DNA from: an uncultured Clostridia bacterium
GTDB lineage: Bacteria; Bacillota; Clostridia; Peptostreptococcales; Anaerovoracaceae
Direction of reading: 5' to 3'
Length of the DNA stretch: 39,508 bases
Assembly: GCA_934277495.1 (NCBI GenBank)
Contig: CAKQUI010000003.1
Location: 1-39,508 of the forward strand
Made by a program: the position numbers and the translations under genes. Numbering within the stretch: position 1 is the first letter of the stretch; the number at the start of each line of letters is the position of its first letter. The notes beneath the pieces are model-generated. The model ran no database searches. It was given only the letters and a program-made list of their open reading frames with translations, and was not told the DNA's origin. Below, in pieces: positions 24,612 through 32,663 of the stretch.

Positions 24612-25943
24612 ATGAGTACAGAAGAAAGGATACCTCCCCACAGCGTGGAGGCTGAGGAGTCGGTGCTGGGAGCGTCGCTGCTCTCAAAGGATGCACTTTT
24701 TGATGTCATAGAGGTGGTCAAACCTGAAGATTTCTATGACAAGAACCACAGAGAGATATTCGAGGCAATGCTGGATCTCAACAGGAGGAACGTGCCTGTC
24801 GACGCACTGACAGTGGCGGAGGAGCTCAAGAAGAGAAACAGCCTCAACATGGTGGGAGGCAGAGCGTATATCGCATCGCTTTCATCAGGCACGCCTACGA
24901 CGTCCAACGCCCAGGATTACGCCAGGATAGTCGCAGAAAAGGCGTCGGTCCGCAGGCTCATAGAGGCGGCGGACGATATCGTGGTGAAGGGTTATGACGG
25001 AGGCATGGATGCTTCCCAGATGCTTGAGTACGCAGAAAGCAGTGTATTCGAGATATCGCAGCAGCGACAGAAGGGTCAGTATACGCATATCAGAGACGTG
25101 CTTATCAGCAACATAGAGATAATAGACAAGGCGTCGCAGATGGAAGGCGGGCTCACAGGTCTCACCACAGGTTTCAGATATCTGGATACCATGACATCGG
25201 GACTGCAGAAGTCGGATCTCATCATACTGGCGGCAAGGCCTGCCATGGGAAAGACGTCCTTTGCACTTTCGCTGGCATTGAACGCTGCAGTCAAAGGCAA
25301 GGCGTCGGTGATGGTGTTCAGCCTTGAGATGTCTAAGGAGCAGCTGGGGCAGAAGCTCCTTTCCATGGAGTCCAAGGTGGACATGCAGAGCCTCAAGACC
25401 GGCAGGCTGGAAAGGCGTGACTGGGACGACATCAACATCGCTATGGATGTGCTTTCCAATGCGAAGATAAATATAGACGATACAGCAGGCATCACGATAA
25501 TGGAGATGAAGAGCAAATGCAGGAGGCTCAAGGCGGAAGAAGGCCTTGATCTTGTAGTTGTGGACTATCTCCAGCTGATGACGCCGGAAGGCAGGTCGGA
25601 CTCCAGGACTCAGGAGGTATCGGTGATCTCCAGGAACCTCAAGCTCCTGGCAAGAGAGCTGGACTGCCCGGTCATAGTGCTTTCGCAGCTTTCCAGAGCG
25701 CCGGAGACAAGAACAGATCACAGGCCTATGCTGTCTGACCTGAGAGAGTCGGGATCCATCGAACAGGACGCCGACATAGTCATATTCCTTTACAGGGATG
25801 AATATTACAACGAAGATACTGAATCCCCGGGGGAATGCGAAGTCATAGTGGCCAAGCACAGGAGTGGTCCGACAGGGACTGTCAAGCTGGCATGGCTCAA
25901 GAAACTGACCAGATTCGTTGACAGCACCGGCGACAGTATGTGA
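24612..25943 (+). CDS. dnaB: Replicative DNA helicase
   Basis: With the ATG at 24612 (GAGGGGTGAAGGA upstream) the product has 443 residues. It is a DnaB-type (called DnaC in B. subtilis) RecA-fold helicase. It has the N-terminal domain (1-105), linker, Walker A A-R-P-A-M-G-K-T (208-215), Walker B V-V-V-D-Y-L-Q-L-M (near 315), and R-E-S-G-S-I-E-Q-D-A-D. It unwinds DNA at the fork as a hexamer. An in-frame ATG at 24597 is less well placed. The next gene starts 12 bases after its stop. Confidence 0.97.
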   Translation: MSTEERIPPHSVEAEESVLGASLLSKDALFDVIEVVKPEDFYDKNHREIFEAMLDLNRRNVPVDALTVAEELKKRNSLNMVGGRAYIASLSSGTPTTSNAQDYARIVAEKASVRRLIEAADDIVVKGYDGGMDASQMLEYAESSVFEISQQRQKGQYTHIRDVLISNIEIIDKASQMEGGLTGLTTGFRYLDTMTSGLQKSDLIILAARPAMGKTSFALSLALNAAVKGKASVMVFSLEMSKEQLGQKLLSMESKVDMQSLKTGRLERRDWDDINIAMDVLSNAKINIDDTAGITIMEMKSKCRRLKAEEGLDLVVVDYLQLMTPEGRSDSRTQEVSVISRNLKLLARELDCPVIVLSQLSRAPETRTDHRPMLSDLRESGSIEQDADIVIFLYRDEYYNEDTESPGECEVIVAKHRSGPTGTVKLAWLKKLTRFVDSTGDSM

Positions 25944-25954
25944 CCGGAGGACTA

Positions 25955-27226
25955 ATGGGTTTTAGCAAAGAAAAGACAAGAGATTATTTCCTGCTCGATA
26001 CGGGCGTGGAGAATATTTTCATAAATGAATACATGGCAGGCGCACCGGGAGACTTCGTCAAAGTGTATCTTTTCGCACTGATGTATGCGGAGCTTGGTGT
26101 GGACCTGACCAACGAGGATATAGCAAGGAACCTGTCGATGGAGCATGAGGACGTGCTGAAGGCGTGGAACCACTGGGAGAAGATGGGCGCCATCAGGAAG
26201 GTGCGCCGTGATCCTGACGACAAGTTCAGCTACGATGTGGAGTTCAAGGTTCTGAGAGAGCAGCTTTACGGGGAGAAAGAGCCCCGGAGGCAGGCGGTAT
26301 CCGATCAGAACGTGCAGTCGTATATGGCGGACAAGGATATCCAGAACATGTTCAGCGAGATAGAGAAGATCGCAGGCCGTGTCATCAGCGGCACGGAGAT
26401 GATGGAGATCCTGTCATGGATAAACGACTACAACGCCACACCGGAGATAATAGTTTACGGATACGAATACTGCATACGCAGGAAAAAGAAAAACATCAAA
26501 TACATAGGCGCCGTGGTGAACAACTGGGCGGCTGAAGGTATGCGTGATGTGGAGACTGTGGAGAAGTATCTCAGCGGTCTCGAAAAAAAGCAGCACCTTT
26601 ACAGCAGAGTGTTCCAGGCACTGGGATTTTCCAGACACGCCACAGAGGAGGAGCGCCGCATCATGGATTCATGGTTCGACTCGATGGGATTCTCCCTTGA
26701 GAAAGTCCTGTCGGCATGCAGCAAGACGTCGGGCATATCGAATCCGAACATAAACTACGTCAACAAAGTCCTCATAAACTGGTATGAGGAGCAGCAGAGC
26801 GGCAAGGTCGGCCGCCGAAAGGAACTGACCACCGGGGACATAATGAACTACTACGCTTTCCTGAGGCAGACAGAGACCCAGGAAGCGGAGCAGCGCAGAG
26901 AAGAAGTATATGACAGAGTCCCCCGCATAAGAGAAATAGACAAAGAAATCAACGGATACAGTGCAGAGCTTTCCAAGATCATCATTTCCAACAGGGTGGA
27001 CAGGAAGCAGGCTACTGATACGATAAAACAGAAGGTCGAATCCCTCAGCACAGAAAAGGCATTCCTTATGACAGACAACGGATTCGAGCTGGACTATATG
27101 GATGTTAGATACACATGTCCTGAATGTAAGGACACTGGTATTCTTGAAACAGGAGAAAGATGTCAATGCTTTGGAGAAGTAACAAAAGAAAAAATTCAGC
27201 TGGCATACGACCGGAAGACGACATAA
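25955..27226 (+). CDS. DnaD-domain protein fused to a helicase-loader-like N-terminal zinc domain
   Basis: With the ATG at 25955 (GGAGG upstream) the protein has 423 residues. The N-terminal part has a winged-helix DnaD fold (about 1-90) and two DnaD C-terminal-type repeats (about 115-290, with I-L-S-W-I-N-D-Y and I-N-Y-V-N-K-V-L-I-N-W). From about 320 on, the text changes to that of the N-terminal domain of DnaC/DnaI helicase loaders: P-R-I-R-E-I-D-K-E-I, then Y-T-C-P-E-C-K-D-T-G and G-E-R-C-Q-C-F, a CxxC/CxC zinc site. It ends 20 residues later with no AAA+ domain. In related Clostridia a separate DnaC-like loader gene normally follows dnaD. This looks like a dnaD/loader fusion with loss of the ATPase part. 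Confidence 0.85.
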   Translation: MGFSKEKTRDYFLLDTGVENIFINEYMAGAPGDFVKVYLFALMYAELGVDLTNEDIARNLSMEHEDVLKAWNHWEKMGAIRKVRRDPDDKFSYDVEFKVLREQLYGEKEPRRQAVSDQNVQSYMADKDIQNMFSEIEKIAGRVISGTEMMEILSWINDYNATPEIIVYGYEYCIRRKKKNIKYIGAVVNNWAAEGMRDVETVEKYLSGLEKKQHLYSRVFQALGFSRHATEEERRIMDSWFDSMGFSLEKVLSACSKTSGISNPNINYVNKVLINWYEEQQSGKVGRRKELTTGDIMNYYAFLRQTETQEAEQRREEVYDRVPRIREIDKEINGYSAELSKIIISNRVDRKQATDTIKQKVESLSTEKAFLMTDNGFELDYMDVRYTCPECKDTGILETGERCQCFGEVTKEKIQLAYDRKTT

Positions 27227-29904
27227 AACCGGAAGTCGGGACACCGGCTGAAGATAATGACAAAACGCCGGCCGGTGCGGCGGGATCTGCAGCGGATGTA
27301 CAGCCGGCTGATACTGCGGCGGCTGCACCTTCTGACAGCACTGAAAGCGTTGTCAGCGATGCAGAGCGCATACAGGGCATAGTGCGTGATCAGAAAGAGG
27401 TCTTCATGCAGAGCGACGACGCCCGCAGGATGTTCGGAGAGATCAGAGAGCTCAGAGAAAGTGTGAACTCCCTGAAGAACGCCGAGGAGCGCATCACCGG
27501 TGCCGGAGACAGGTCTGCAGCAGGTCTTCAGGAGTCAGAGGAGCTTCGTGCAGCCCACAAGGCTATCGTCGAACAGGCAAGGAAAGACGCCAGAGAGGAG
27601 CGCAGGAAGCGTGAACAGGCTCTTGAGCGTGAACTGCAGCTCAGGCAGCAGGAACAGAAGGTCCTGGAGGCACAGCGTCGTGCAGCCCTCATCGAAAAAG
27701 AAGCCGAACGCAAGAGAAAAGAAGCTCTCGAGGCGGAGAAGCGTGCCAGAGATGTGGTGATGAAGCAGACGATCGACGCCATGGGCACCGAATTCAAAGA
27801 AAAGCAGGAAGAACGGGACAACTATCTGCGTGATGCAGAGACTGCCCGTGATATAAAGCGCAAAATGGACGCTGTCAGGAATTCCGGAGAAAGACAGGAC
27901 GCCGGCAGCACTGCGCAGCAGGCCCAGGCTCCAGGCAGCAGACCGGCAGCGCCGGATGATGCAGCGATACAGGCTGAGCTGGATGAAGTGGGCGAGATCC
28001 TTCAGGCGCAGAAACGCAAGATCGCAGCCCTCAAAAGTTCAGTAGGAGAAAAAGAACTGCTCAAAAAAGAGCGTGAGATAGTGAAACGTGAGCGTAAACT
28101 GGCAGCAGAAGCCAGGCACCTTGCAGAAAAAGAGCGTGCCCGTGCAGCAAGAGAGCGCAAGAACGCCGAAAAAGCGGCCGTAAAAAAGGCTGAAAAAGAA
28201 CGCAGGGAAAAAAAACATGCAGAGAAAGCGGCATTAAAGGAGCGCAAGGCGGCCTTAAAAAAAAAGCATGAAGCCGATGCAGAGCTGGGAGGCGGGATCG
28301 TAAAGGTCAAAGGCGTCGAGATACAGACGAAGCTCAACAAACTCCCGAAAGTGTCGCTCAAGGATTTTCTGGGTCTCAGGGCCAGAGAGGAGAGAAAGGC
28401 ACAGACTCCTGAGGAGCAGGCAGCTTTGCAGCAGGAGCGTGAAGAACGTCGTGAAAAGGCAAGAGAAGCTGCAGCAAGGCTTTCCCATATCAGGAAGATA
28501 CGCTACGAAAAAAGTCCACTGGGCAAAAGGATGCGCAGGTTCAAGGACTTCTGCGACGAACACAAGAAAATGCTGCTGGTGTCATTTTCCGTGCTGCTGA
28601 CTATAGCAGTAGGTATAGCCGGAGTGCTGAACTACTGTACAGCGTACGAGTATTCATACAACGGCAGACATCTTGGTTATGTCAAAGAAAAGGATACAGT
28701 GCTCCAGATAACGGATCTGGTGCAGAGTGCCCTGACAGAGGACAAGAATCTCGATGTCGTCATAAACGCCAAAGACGATATAACTTTCAAGCGTGTGCCG
28801 GTGATAGGCAAGAGCATAACTCCGGATTCCTCGGATGAAGTGCTCAAGCGACTGACATACATGGGAGACGTCAATGTCAAGGCATACGGCATATACATCA
28901 ACGGCAGGAAGATGGGAGCTGTAGAGAGCAAAGAAAAGGCTGCGGCAGTCCTGCAGGATATAAAGGACAGATACACAAGCGACTACAAGATCTCAGAGAT
29001 CGAAGAAGCCGTTTTCATAGAGAAGGTGGACATCAGGAAGAGCAATACACCGCTGCAGGATGTCATCTCCGAGGAATCCATGGTGGAAAGACTCTGCACC
29101 AGCGGAGAGAAAGACTCTGTACATAAGGTAGTCGTGGGCGAGACCCTTGCAGATATAGCCAAGCTCTACTCAATGACAGAAGAGGAGCTGCTGAAGGACA
29201 ACGAGGGCGTGGATCCGAAAAAGCTGGAAGTCGGCAGCACGCTGACAATAAAACAGAATGCACCGGTGCTGACGGTGAAGATCACCGAGCTGGTCACATA
29301 TGACAAAGTGATCCAGCACGAAGTCGAGAAAAAGAAAACCAATGAGATATACAAAGGCGACAAGGAGACGAAGCAGAAGGGCAAGGACGGTCTCAATGAG
29401 ATCACTGCCAGGATAACTACTGTGAACGGCGAAGTCATAGAGCGCGACAAGCTCGTTACCACTGTCAAGAAAGACCCTGTCAAGGAGATAATCCTTGTGG
29501 GAACGAAGAAACGTCCGTCGACTGTGGGTTCAGGTAAATTCGCATGGCCTGCCAAGAGCGGATATACGCTGACTTCGAACTTCGGTTCCAGATGGGGCAG
29601 ATCCCATGAAGGTATAGATCTGGGATGTCCTACAGGTACAGATGTACTGGCGTCCGACGGAGGTACCGTGACTGTTGCAGGATATTCCGGAGCATACGGA
29701 TATCTCGTTGAGATAGATCATCAGAACGGTATGGTCACAAGATACGGACACAACAGCAGCGTACTGGTCAAGGTAGGCGACAAAGTCTACAAGGGACAGC
29801 ATATAGCTGAATCCGGCAGTACAGGGCGAAGCACAGGACCTCATATCCACTTTGAGATCAGGATAAACGGCGTAGCGCACAATCCGCTGGATTATCTGCC
29901 ATAG
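27160..29904 (+). CDS. Membrane-anchored M23 peptidase with giant cytoplasmic coiled coil, LysM and G5
   Basis: The 914-aa protein has four regions. Residues 1-465 are cytoplasmic: a Pro/Ala-rich head, then Ala/Glu/Lys/Arg-rich coiled coil (about 65-240 and 275-445). A transmembrane helix spans 470-492. Outside follow a LysM domain (about 654-698), a G5 domain (about 700-782) and a lysostaphin-type M23 domain (about 800-914) with H816-x-x-x-D820 and H895-I-H897. It should cleave peptidoglycan cross-links, while the internal coil could bind a division or replication partner (inference). The start ATG (27160, or 27166) lies inside the dnaD-like gene, with AGGAG at 27151-27155; the 67-base overlap suggests coupling. 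Confidence 0.92.
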   Translation: MSMLWRSNKRKNSAGIRPEDDIKPEVGTPAEDNDKTPAGAAGSAADVQPADTAAAAPSDSTESVVSDAERIQGIVRDQKEVFMQSDDARRMFGEIRELRESVNSLKNAEERITGAGDRSAAGLQESEELRAAHKAIVEQARKDAREERRKREQALERELQLRQQEQKVLEAQRRAALIEKEAERKRKEALEAEKRARDVVMKQTIDAMGTEFKEKQEERDNYLRDAETARDIKRKMDAVRNSGERQDAGSTAQQAQAPGSRPAAPDDAAIQAELDEVGEILQAQKRKIAALKSSVGEKELLKKEREIVKRERKLAAEARHLAEKERARAARERKNAEKAAVKKAEKERREKKHAEKAALKERKAALKKKHEADAELGGGIVKVKGVEIQTKLNKLPKVSLKDFLGLRAREERKAQTPEEQAALQQEREERREKAREAAARLSHIRKIRYEKSPLGKRMRRFKDFCDEHKKMLLVSFSVLLTIAVGIAGVLNYCTAYEYSYNGRHLGYVKEKDTVLQITDLVQSALTEDKNLDVVINAKDDITFKRVPVIGKSITPDSSDEVLKRLTYMGDVNVKAYGIYINGRKMGAVESKEKAAAVLQDIKDRYTSDYKISEIEEAVFIEKVDIRKSNTPLQDVISEESMVERLCTSGEKDSVHKVVVGETLADIAKLYSMTEEELLKDNEGVDPKKLEVGSTLTIKQNAPVLTVKITELVTYDKVIQHEVEKKKTNEIYKGDKETKQKGKDGLNEITARITTVNGEVIERDKLVTTVKKDPVKEIILVGTKKRPSTVGSGKFAWPAKSGYTLTSNFGSRWGRSHEGIDLGCPTGTDVLASDGGTVTVAGYSGAYGYLVEIDHQNGMVTRYGHNSSVLVKVGDKVYKGQHIAESGSTGRSTGPHIHFEIRINGVAHNPLDYLP

Positions 29905-29923
29905 AAAAATAATATTCCTATGG

Positions 29924-29973
29924 ACCGGTCACCAGGCGTCAGGATATCATCAGGACGCCGGCGGCCGGTTTTT
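29924..29973 (+). terminator. Terminator of the M23 peptidase gene
   Basis: A two-part stem, accgg (29924-29928)/ccggt (29965-29969) outside and ggcgtc (29935-29940)/gacgcc (29954-29959) inside, is followed by five T. It separates the replication/M23 run from yabP. Confidence 0.8.
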
Positions 29974-30013
29974 GTGTGTCATAACCTTCGGGCTTTATTC
30001 GTATGATATACCG

Positions 30014-30048
30014 AAGGAGGATGCCGGATTTTTACCGGCAAGGGTCTT
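30014..30048 (+). promoter_or_regulatory. Unusual ribosome binding region of yabP with hairpin between SD and start
   Basis: A perfect AAGGAGG (30014-30020) lies 28 bases before the yabP ATG. Between them tgccgg (30022-30027) and ccggca (30035-30040) form a 6-bp hairpin. If folded, it would shorten the effective gap to nine bases, the optimum. A weaker AAGGG (30040-30044) only four bases before the ATG is the alternative site. Confidence 0.5.
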
Positions 30049-30363
30049 ATGGAAAAAAACAGGAACATATCGCAGACAGCGCAGCACAGCAGCACAGGCG
30101 TTCCGGACAGCCACAGAGTCACGATAGAAGGCAGGCAGAAACTGAGTATGACAGATATCGCAGACATCGACAGTTTCGATGAAAACGAGATACACGCCAG
30201 GCTGAAAAACGGCATGATGATCATCAGAGGCAGCAGACTGCACATACATATGCTGGATCTGCGCAGCGGCGAAGCAGAGATAACCGGCGTCATCGACTCT
30301 CTGATGTATGTCAGGGTCAGAGAAAAAGGTGAAAAGAGCCTGCTGGCCAGGATAATGAAATAG
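30049..30363 (+). CDS. yabP: Sporulation protein YabP
   Basis: The 104-aa protein contains the YabP/YqfC-type core: H-R-V-T-I-E-G-R-Q-K-L-S-M-T, then V/I-x-S-F-D-E, and G-x-L-H-I-H-M-L-D-L-R-S-G-E-A. YabP acts in the mother cell during spore cortex formation. The gene is followed by yabQ and divIC, the order of B. subtilis. It follows a terminator, so it needs its own promoter; a weak sigma-E-like arrangement (TCATAAC 29979-29985, CGTATGAT 30000-30007) is the only candidate I see. Confidence 0.9.
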   Translation: MEKNRNISQTAQHSSTGVPDSHRVTIEGRQKLSMTDIADIDSFDENEIHARLKNGMMIIRGSRLHIHMLDLRSGEAEITGVIDSLMYVRVREKGEKSLLARIMK

Positions 30364-30365
30364 CT

Positions 30366-30920
30366 ATGGAAGTGGCACAGATAATAACGGAGCAGGCACG
30401 GGACATAACGGTTATGGCAGCGGCAGGAGTCATGACTGAGAGCGCATGGCAGCTCAAGAACCTGCTGCAGACATATATCAGCCGCAGAGTAGGCAGCAGT
30501 GTCAGAGCGGGCAGAAAAGCTCCGGAAGACATGCCCGGCAGAGGCATCATCAGGCGGCTTACAGTCCTGATATCCATAGAAATACTGTTCTGGATATGCG
30601 CCTTCACAATACTGTCACTGTTTCTTTATTACAGCTCCTTTGGAAGCATAACTTTTCATGGAATCGCAGCGTTTTTGGCGGGGCTGTTATTGTGGAAAAA
30701 AATCTGCTGTGGTATAATTGCAGCATGGGTAGAAACAGACGCAGTACAGAATTCCGTAACAGCAGCCGTGTCATCGACATGGAAGAAGCGAGGAAAAAAA
30801 GACAGGAAAAACGTCAGGCGGAGCGAGCCAGAGAAGCGAAAAAGGCAAAACGCAGCGCCGGAACCAAAGCAGGGGGCAAGACAGTTACCAGAAAAAGGCG
30901 GAACAAAAACCGCACCATAG
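30366..30920 (+). CDS. yabQ: YabQ-like spore cortex protein
   Basis: The 184-aa frame starts two bases after yabP. YabQ-like text lies in the middle: E-I-L-F-W-I-C-A-F (helix about 73-90) and G-S-I-T-F-H-G-I-A-A-F-L-A-G-L-L-L-W (about 93-110). The N-terminal part is predicted soluble. YabQ is a membrane protein needed for cortex assembly. After about residue 120 the frame overlaps divIC for 196 bases and is a Lys/Arg-rich tail with no recognisable domain; the true conserved protein may be shorter in function. No stop occurs earlier in frame, so the overlap is real in sequence. Confidence 0.8.
   Translation: MEVAQIITEQARDITVMAAAGVMTESAWQLKNLLQTYISRRVGSSVRAGRKAPEDMPGRGIIRRLTVLISIEILFWICAFTILSLFLYYSSFGSITFHGIAAFLAGLLLWKKICCGIIAAWVETDAVQNSVTAAVSSTWKKRGKKDRKNVRRSEPEKRKRQNAAPEPKQGARQLPEKGGTKTAP
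30690..30718 (+). promoter_or_regulatory. Candidate internal promoter for divIC, start point at the ATG
   Basis: TTGTGG (30690-30695) and a perfect TATAAT (30713-30718) are separated by 17 bases inside yabQ. The divIC ATG (30725) begins seven bases after the -10, so a transcript from here would be leaderless. Confidence 0.5.
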
Positions 30921-31219
30921 TGGTAGCTGTTGTTAGTGTAGTTTTTGTAGTGCTGACTGCACATTTCATATACAATGTGGTCAGTCTGAACATCGAAAAA
31001 AGAGAAGCAGCACAGAAGCAGACTGAACTCAAGGCACAGAAAAAAGAACTCGAACAGCAGCTCAAGGAAATAAAAGACAAATCGAACCTGGAAGAACAGG
31101 CCAGGAGCCAGCTGAGGCTTGTCAAGCCGGGAGAGTCGATATACCTTTTCGATGACTACCTGACAAAGGACTCAGGAGGCGCAGGCAGCAAAGACAGCAA
31201 GCAGAAAGAAAGCGACTGA
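30725..31219 (+). CDS. divIC: Septum formation initiator DivIC/FtsB family
   Basis: From the ATG at 30725 the protein has 164 residues: a basic cytoplasmic head (1-61, many R/K), one transmembrane helix (about 64-85), and a coiled coil (about 90-120, E-L-E-Q-Q-L-K-E-I-K-D-K) followed by A-R-S-Q-L-R-L-V-K-P-G-E, the FtsB/DivIC signature. It works with FtsL and DivIB at the division septum. No ribosome binding site precedes the ATG; the second Met (30779) lacks one too. It overlaps the end of yabQ in a different frame. Confidence 0.88.
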   Translation: MGRNRRSTEFRNSSRVIDMEEARKKRQEKRQAERAREAKKAKRSAGTKAGGKTVTRKRRNKNRTIVVAVVSVVFVVLTAHFIYNVVSLNIEKREAAQKQTELKAQKKELEQQLKEIKDKSNLEEQARSQLRLVKPGESIYLFDDYLTKDSGGAGSKDSKQKESD

Positions 31220-31241
31220 TACAGGGACAGCATAACAAAAA

Positions 31242-31775
31242 ATGAAGATAAAAGAAATAATAGTAGTAGAAGGCAGAGACGACACGACAGCGATAAACCG
31301 CAGCGTCGACGCCGTCACCATAGAGACACATGGATACGGCATCACAGCTCAGACCTGGAACCTTATAGACAAAGCCTACCACGAGAAAGGCATCATAATA
31401 TTCACAGATCCGGATCATGCCGGAGAGCAGATACGGCGCAGGATACTTAAGAAATATCCTGACGCAGGCCAGGCGTTCCTGGACAGGGATCTTGCCGAGA
31501 AGTCAGGCGACATAGGCATCGAGAACGCATCGCCGGAGGCCATCAGAGAGGCCCTTGGCAAAGCGCACTGCTCCGCTGAAGAAAGCAGCAGCGGGTTCAC
31601 CATGGAGGATATGATGGCGACGGGACTGACGGGACAGCAGGATTCTGCCGCAAGACGCAAGAAAGCAGGCAGGCTCCTGGGCATCGGATACGCCAACACA
31701 GGGACTTTCCTCAAAAGACTCAACAAATTCAACATTACAGAGGAGGAGCTTGCAAAGGCTCTCCGGGAGATATAG
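31242..31775 (+). CDS. rnmV: Ribonuclease M5
   Basis: The 177-aa protein has an N-terminal Toprim domain with the catalytic residues E10 (V-V-E-G-R-D-D) and D56-P-D58 (F-T-D-P-D-H-A-G), and the typical short helical C-terminal region. It matures 5S rRNA. It abuts rsmA (stop and start adjacent), the common rnmV-ksgA pair. Confidence 0.95.
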   Translation: MKIKEIIVVEGRDDTTAINRSVDAVTIETHGYGITAQTWNLIDKAYHEKGIIIFTDPDHAGEQIRRRILKKYPDAGQAFLDRDLAEKSGDIGIENASPEAIREALGKAHCSAEESSSGFTMEDMMATGLTGQQDSAARRKKAGRLLGIGYANTGTFLKRLNKFNITEEELAKALREI

Positions 31776-32645
31776 ATGAAACTTCATTCACCGGCGACCA
31801 TCGCCGACATAAAAGAAAGATACAACTTCAGACTTTCCAAAAGTCTGGGACAGAACTTCATAACAGACAGATCAGTCATAGAGCGTATCGTTGACGGATC
31901 GGGAGCAGGTCCTGAAGATCTGGTCATAGAGATAGGACCAGGGATAGGTGTGCTGACAGATGAAGCGGCAGACAGAGCAGGACATGTCACTGCCATAGAG
32001 ATAGACAGCAAGCTGATACCCATACTGGGCGAGACGCTGGCAGGACATAATAATGTAGACATAGTCAATCAGGACATCCTGAAGACAGACCTCAATGCAC
32101 TGATAGAAGAACGGCGCAGCGAAGGGCTGTTCACAGGAGACGTCATGATAATAGGCAATCTGCCTTACTACATCACGACGCCGATAATCATGAAGATCCT
32201 CGAAAGCGGCGTCAGAGCCAGCAGCATCACCATAATGATGCAGAAGGAAGTGGCGGACAGGATAAAGGCTTCGCCGGGAAACAAAACATACGGAGCGCTT
32301 TCGGTGGCGGTGCAGTACTACTGCACTGTCCAGCAGGTTGCAAAGGTGCCCAAGGAGGTCTTTGTACCGAGGCCGAAGGTGGATTCTTCTGTCCTGAAGC
32401 TCACGCTTAGAAAAGAAAAACCAGTCGAACTTACAGACGAAAAAATATTTTTTGCATGTATAAAAGCCGGATTCGGACAGCGCAGAAAAACACTTCTCAA
32501 CTCCCTCACAGGAGTCAGAGGCCTTTCGAAGGATGCGGTAAGAGACGTCCTGGAGAGCGCAGGGATAGATCCAGTAAGACGTGCAGAAACTTTAGATATA
32601 AAGGAGTTTGCAGCCATTGCGAACGAAGTGACTGCCAGACTCTGA
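31776..32645 (+). CDS. rsmA: 16S rRNA dimethyladenosine transferase (KsgA)
   Basis: The 289-aa protein is full length. S-adenosylmethionine binding is shown by I-E-I-G-P-G-I-G-V-L-T (51-61); the target-adenine pocket has G-N-L-P-Y-Y (about 128). The S-L-G-Q-N-F start motif lies at 23-28. It dimethylates two adjacent adenines of the helix 45 loop of 16S rRNA. It is translated directly after rnmV. Confidence 0.97.
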   Translation: MKLHSPATIADIKERYNFRLSKSLGQNFITDRSVIERIVDGSGAGPEDLVIEIGPGIGVLTDEAADRAGHVTAIEIDSKLIPILGETLAGHNNVDIVNQDILKTDLNALIEERRSEGLFTGDVMIIGNLPYYITTPIIMKILESGVRASSITIMMQKEVADRIKASPGNKTYGALSVAVQYYCTVQQVAKVPKEVFVPRPKVDSSVLKLTLRKEKPVELTDEKIFFACIKAGFGQRRKTLLNSLTGVRGLSKDAVRDVLESAGIDPVRRAETLDIKEFAAIANEVTARL

Positions 32646-32663
32646 TCCGGGAGATTCATAGTT

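Noticed and set aside
24885..25859. A 324-codon open frame on the minus strand
   Set aside because: It is fully antisense to the helicase gene, its product has no domain text, and it comes from the low stop frequency opposite this codon usage.
29979..30007. Sigma-E-like promoter before yabP
   Set aside because: Both elements match the B. subtilis consensus only partly (about five positions each), so it is kept only as a hint in the yabP entry.
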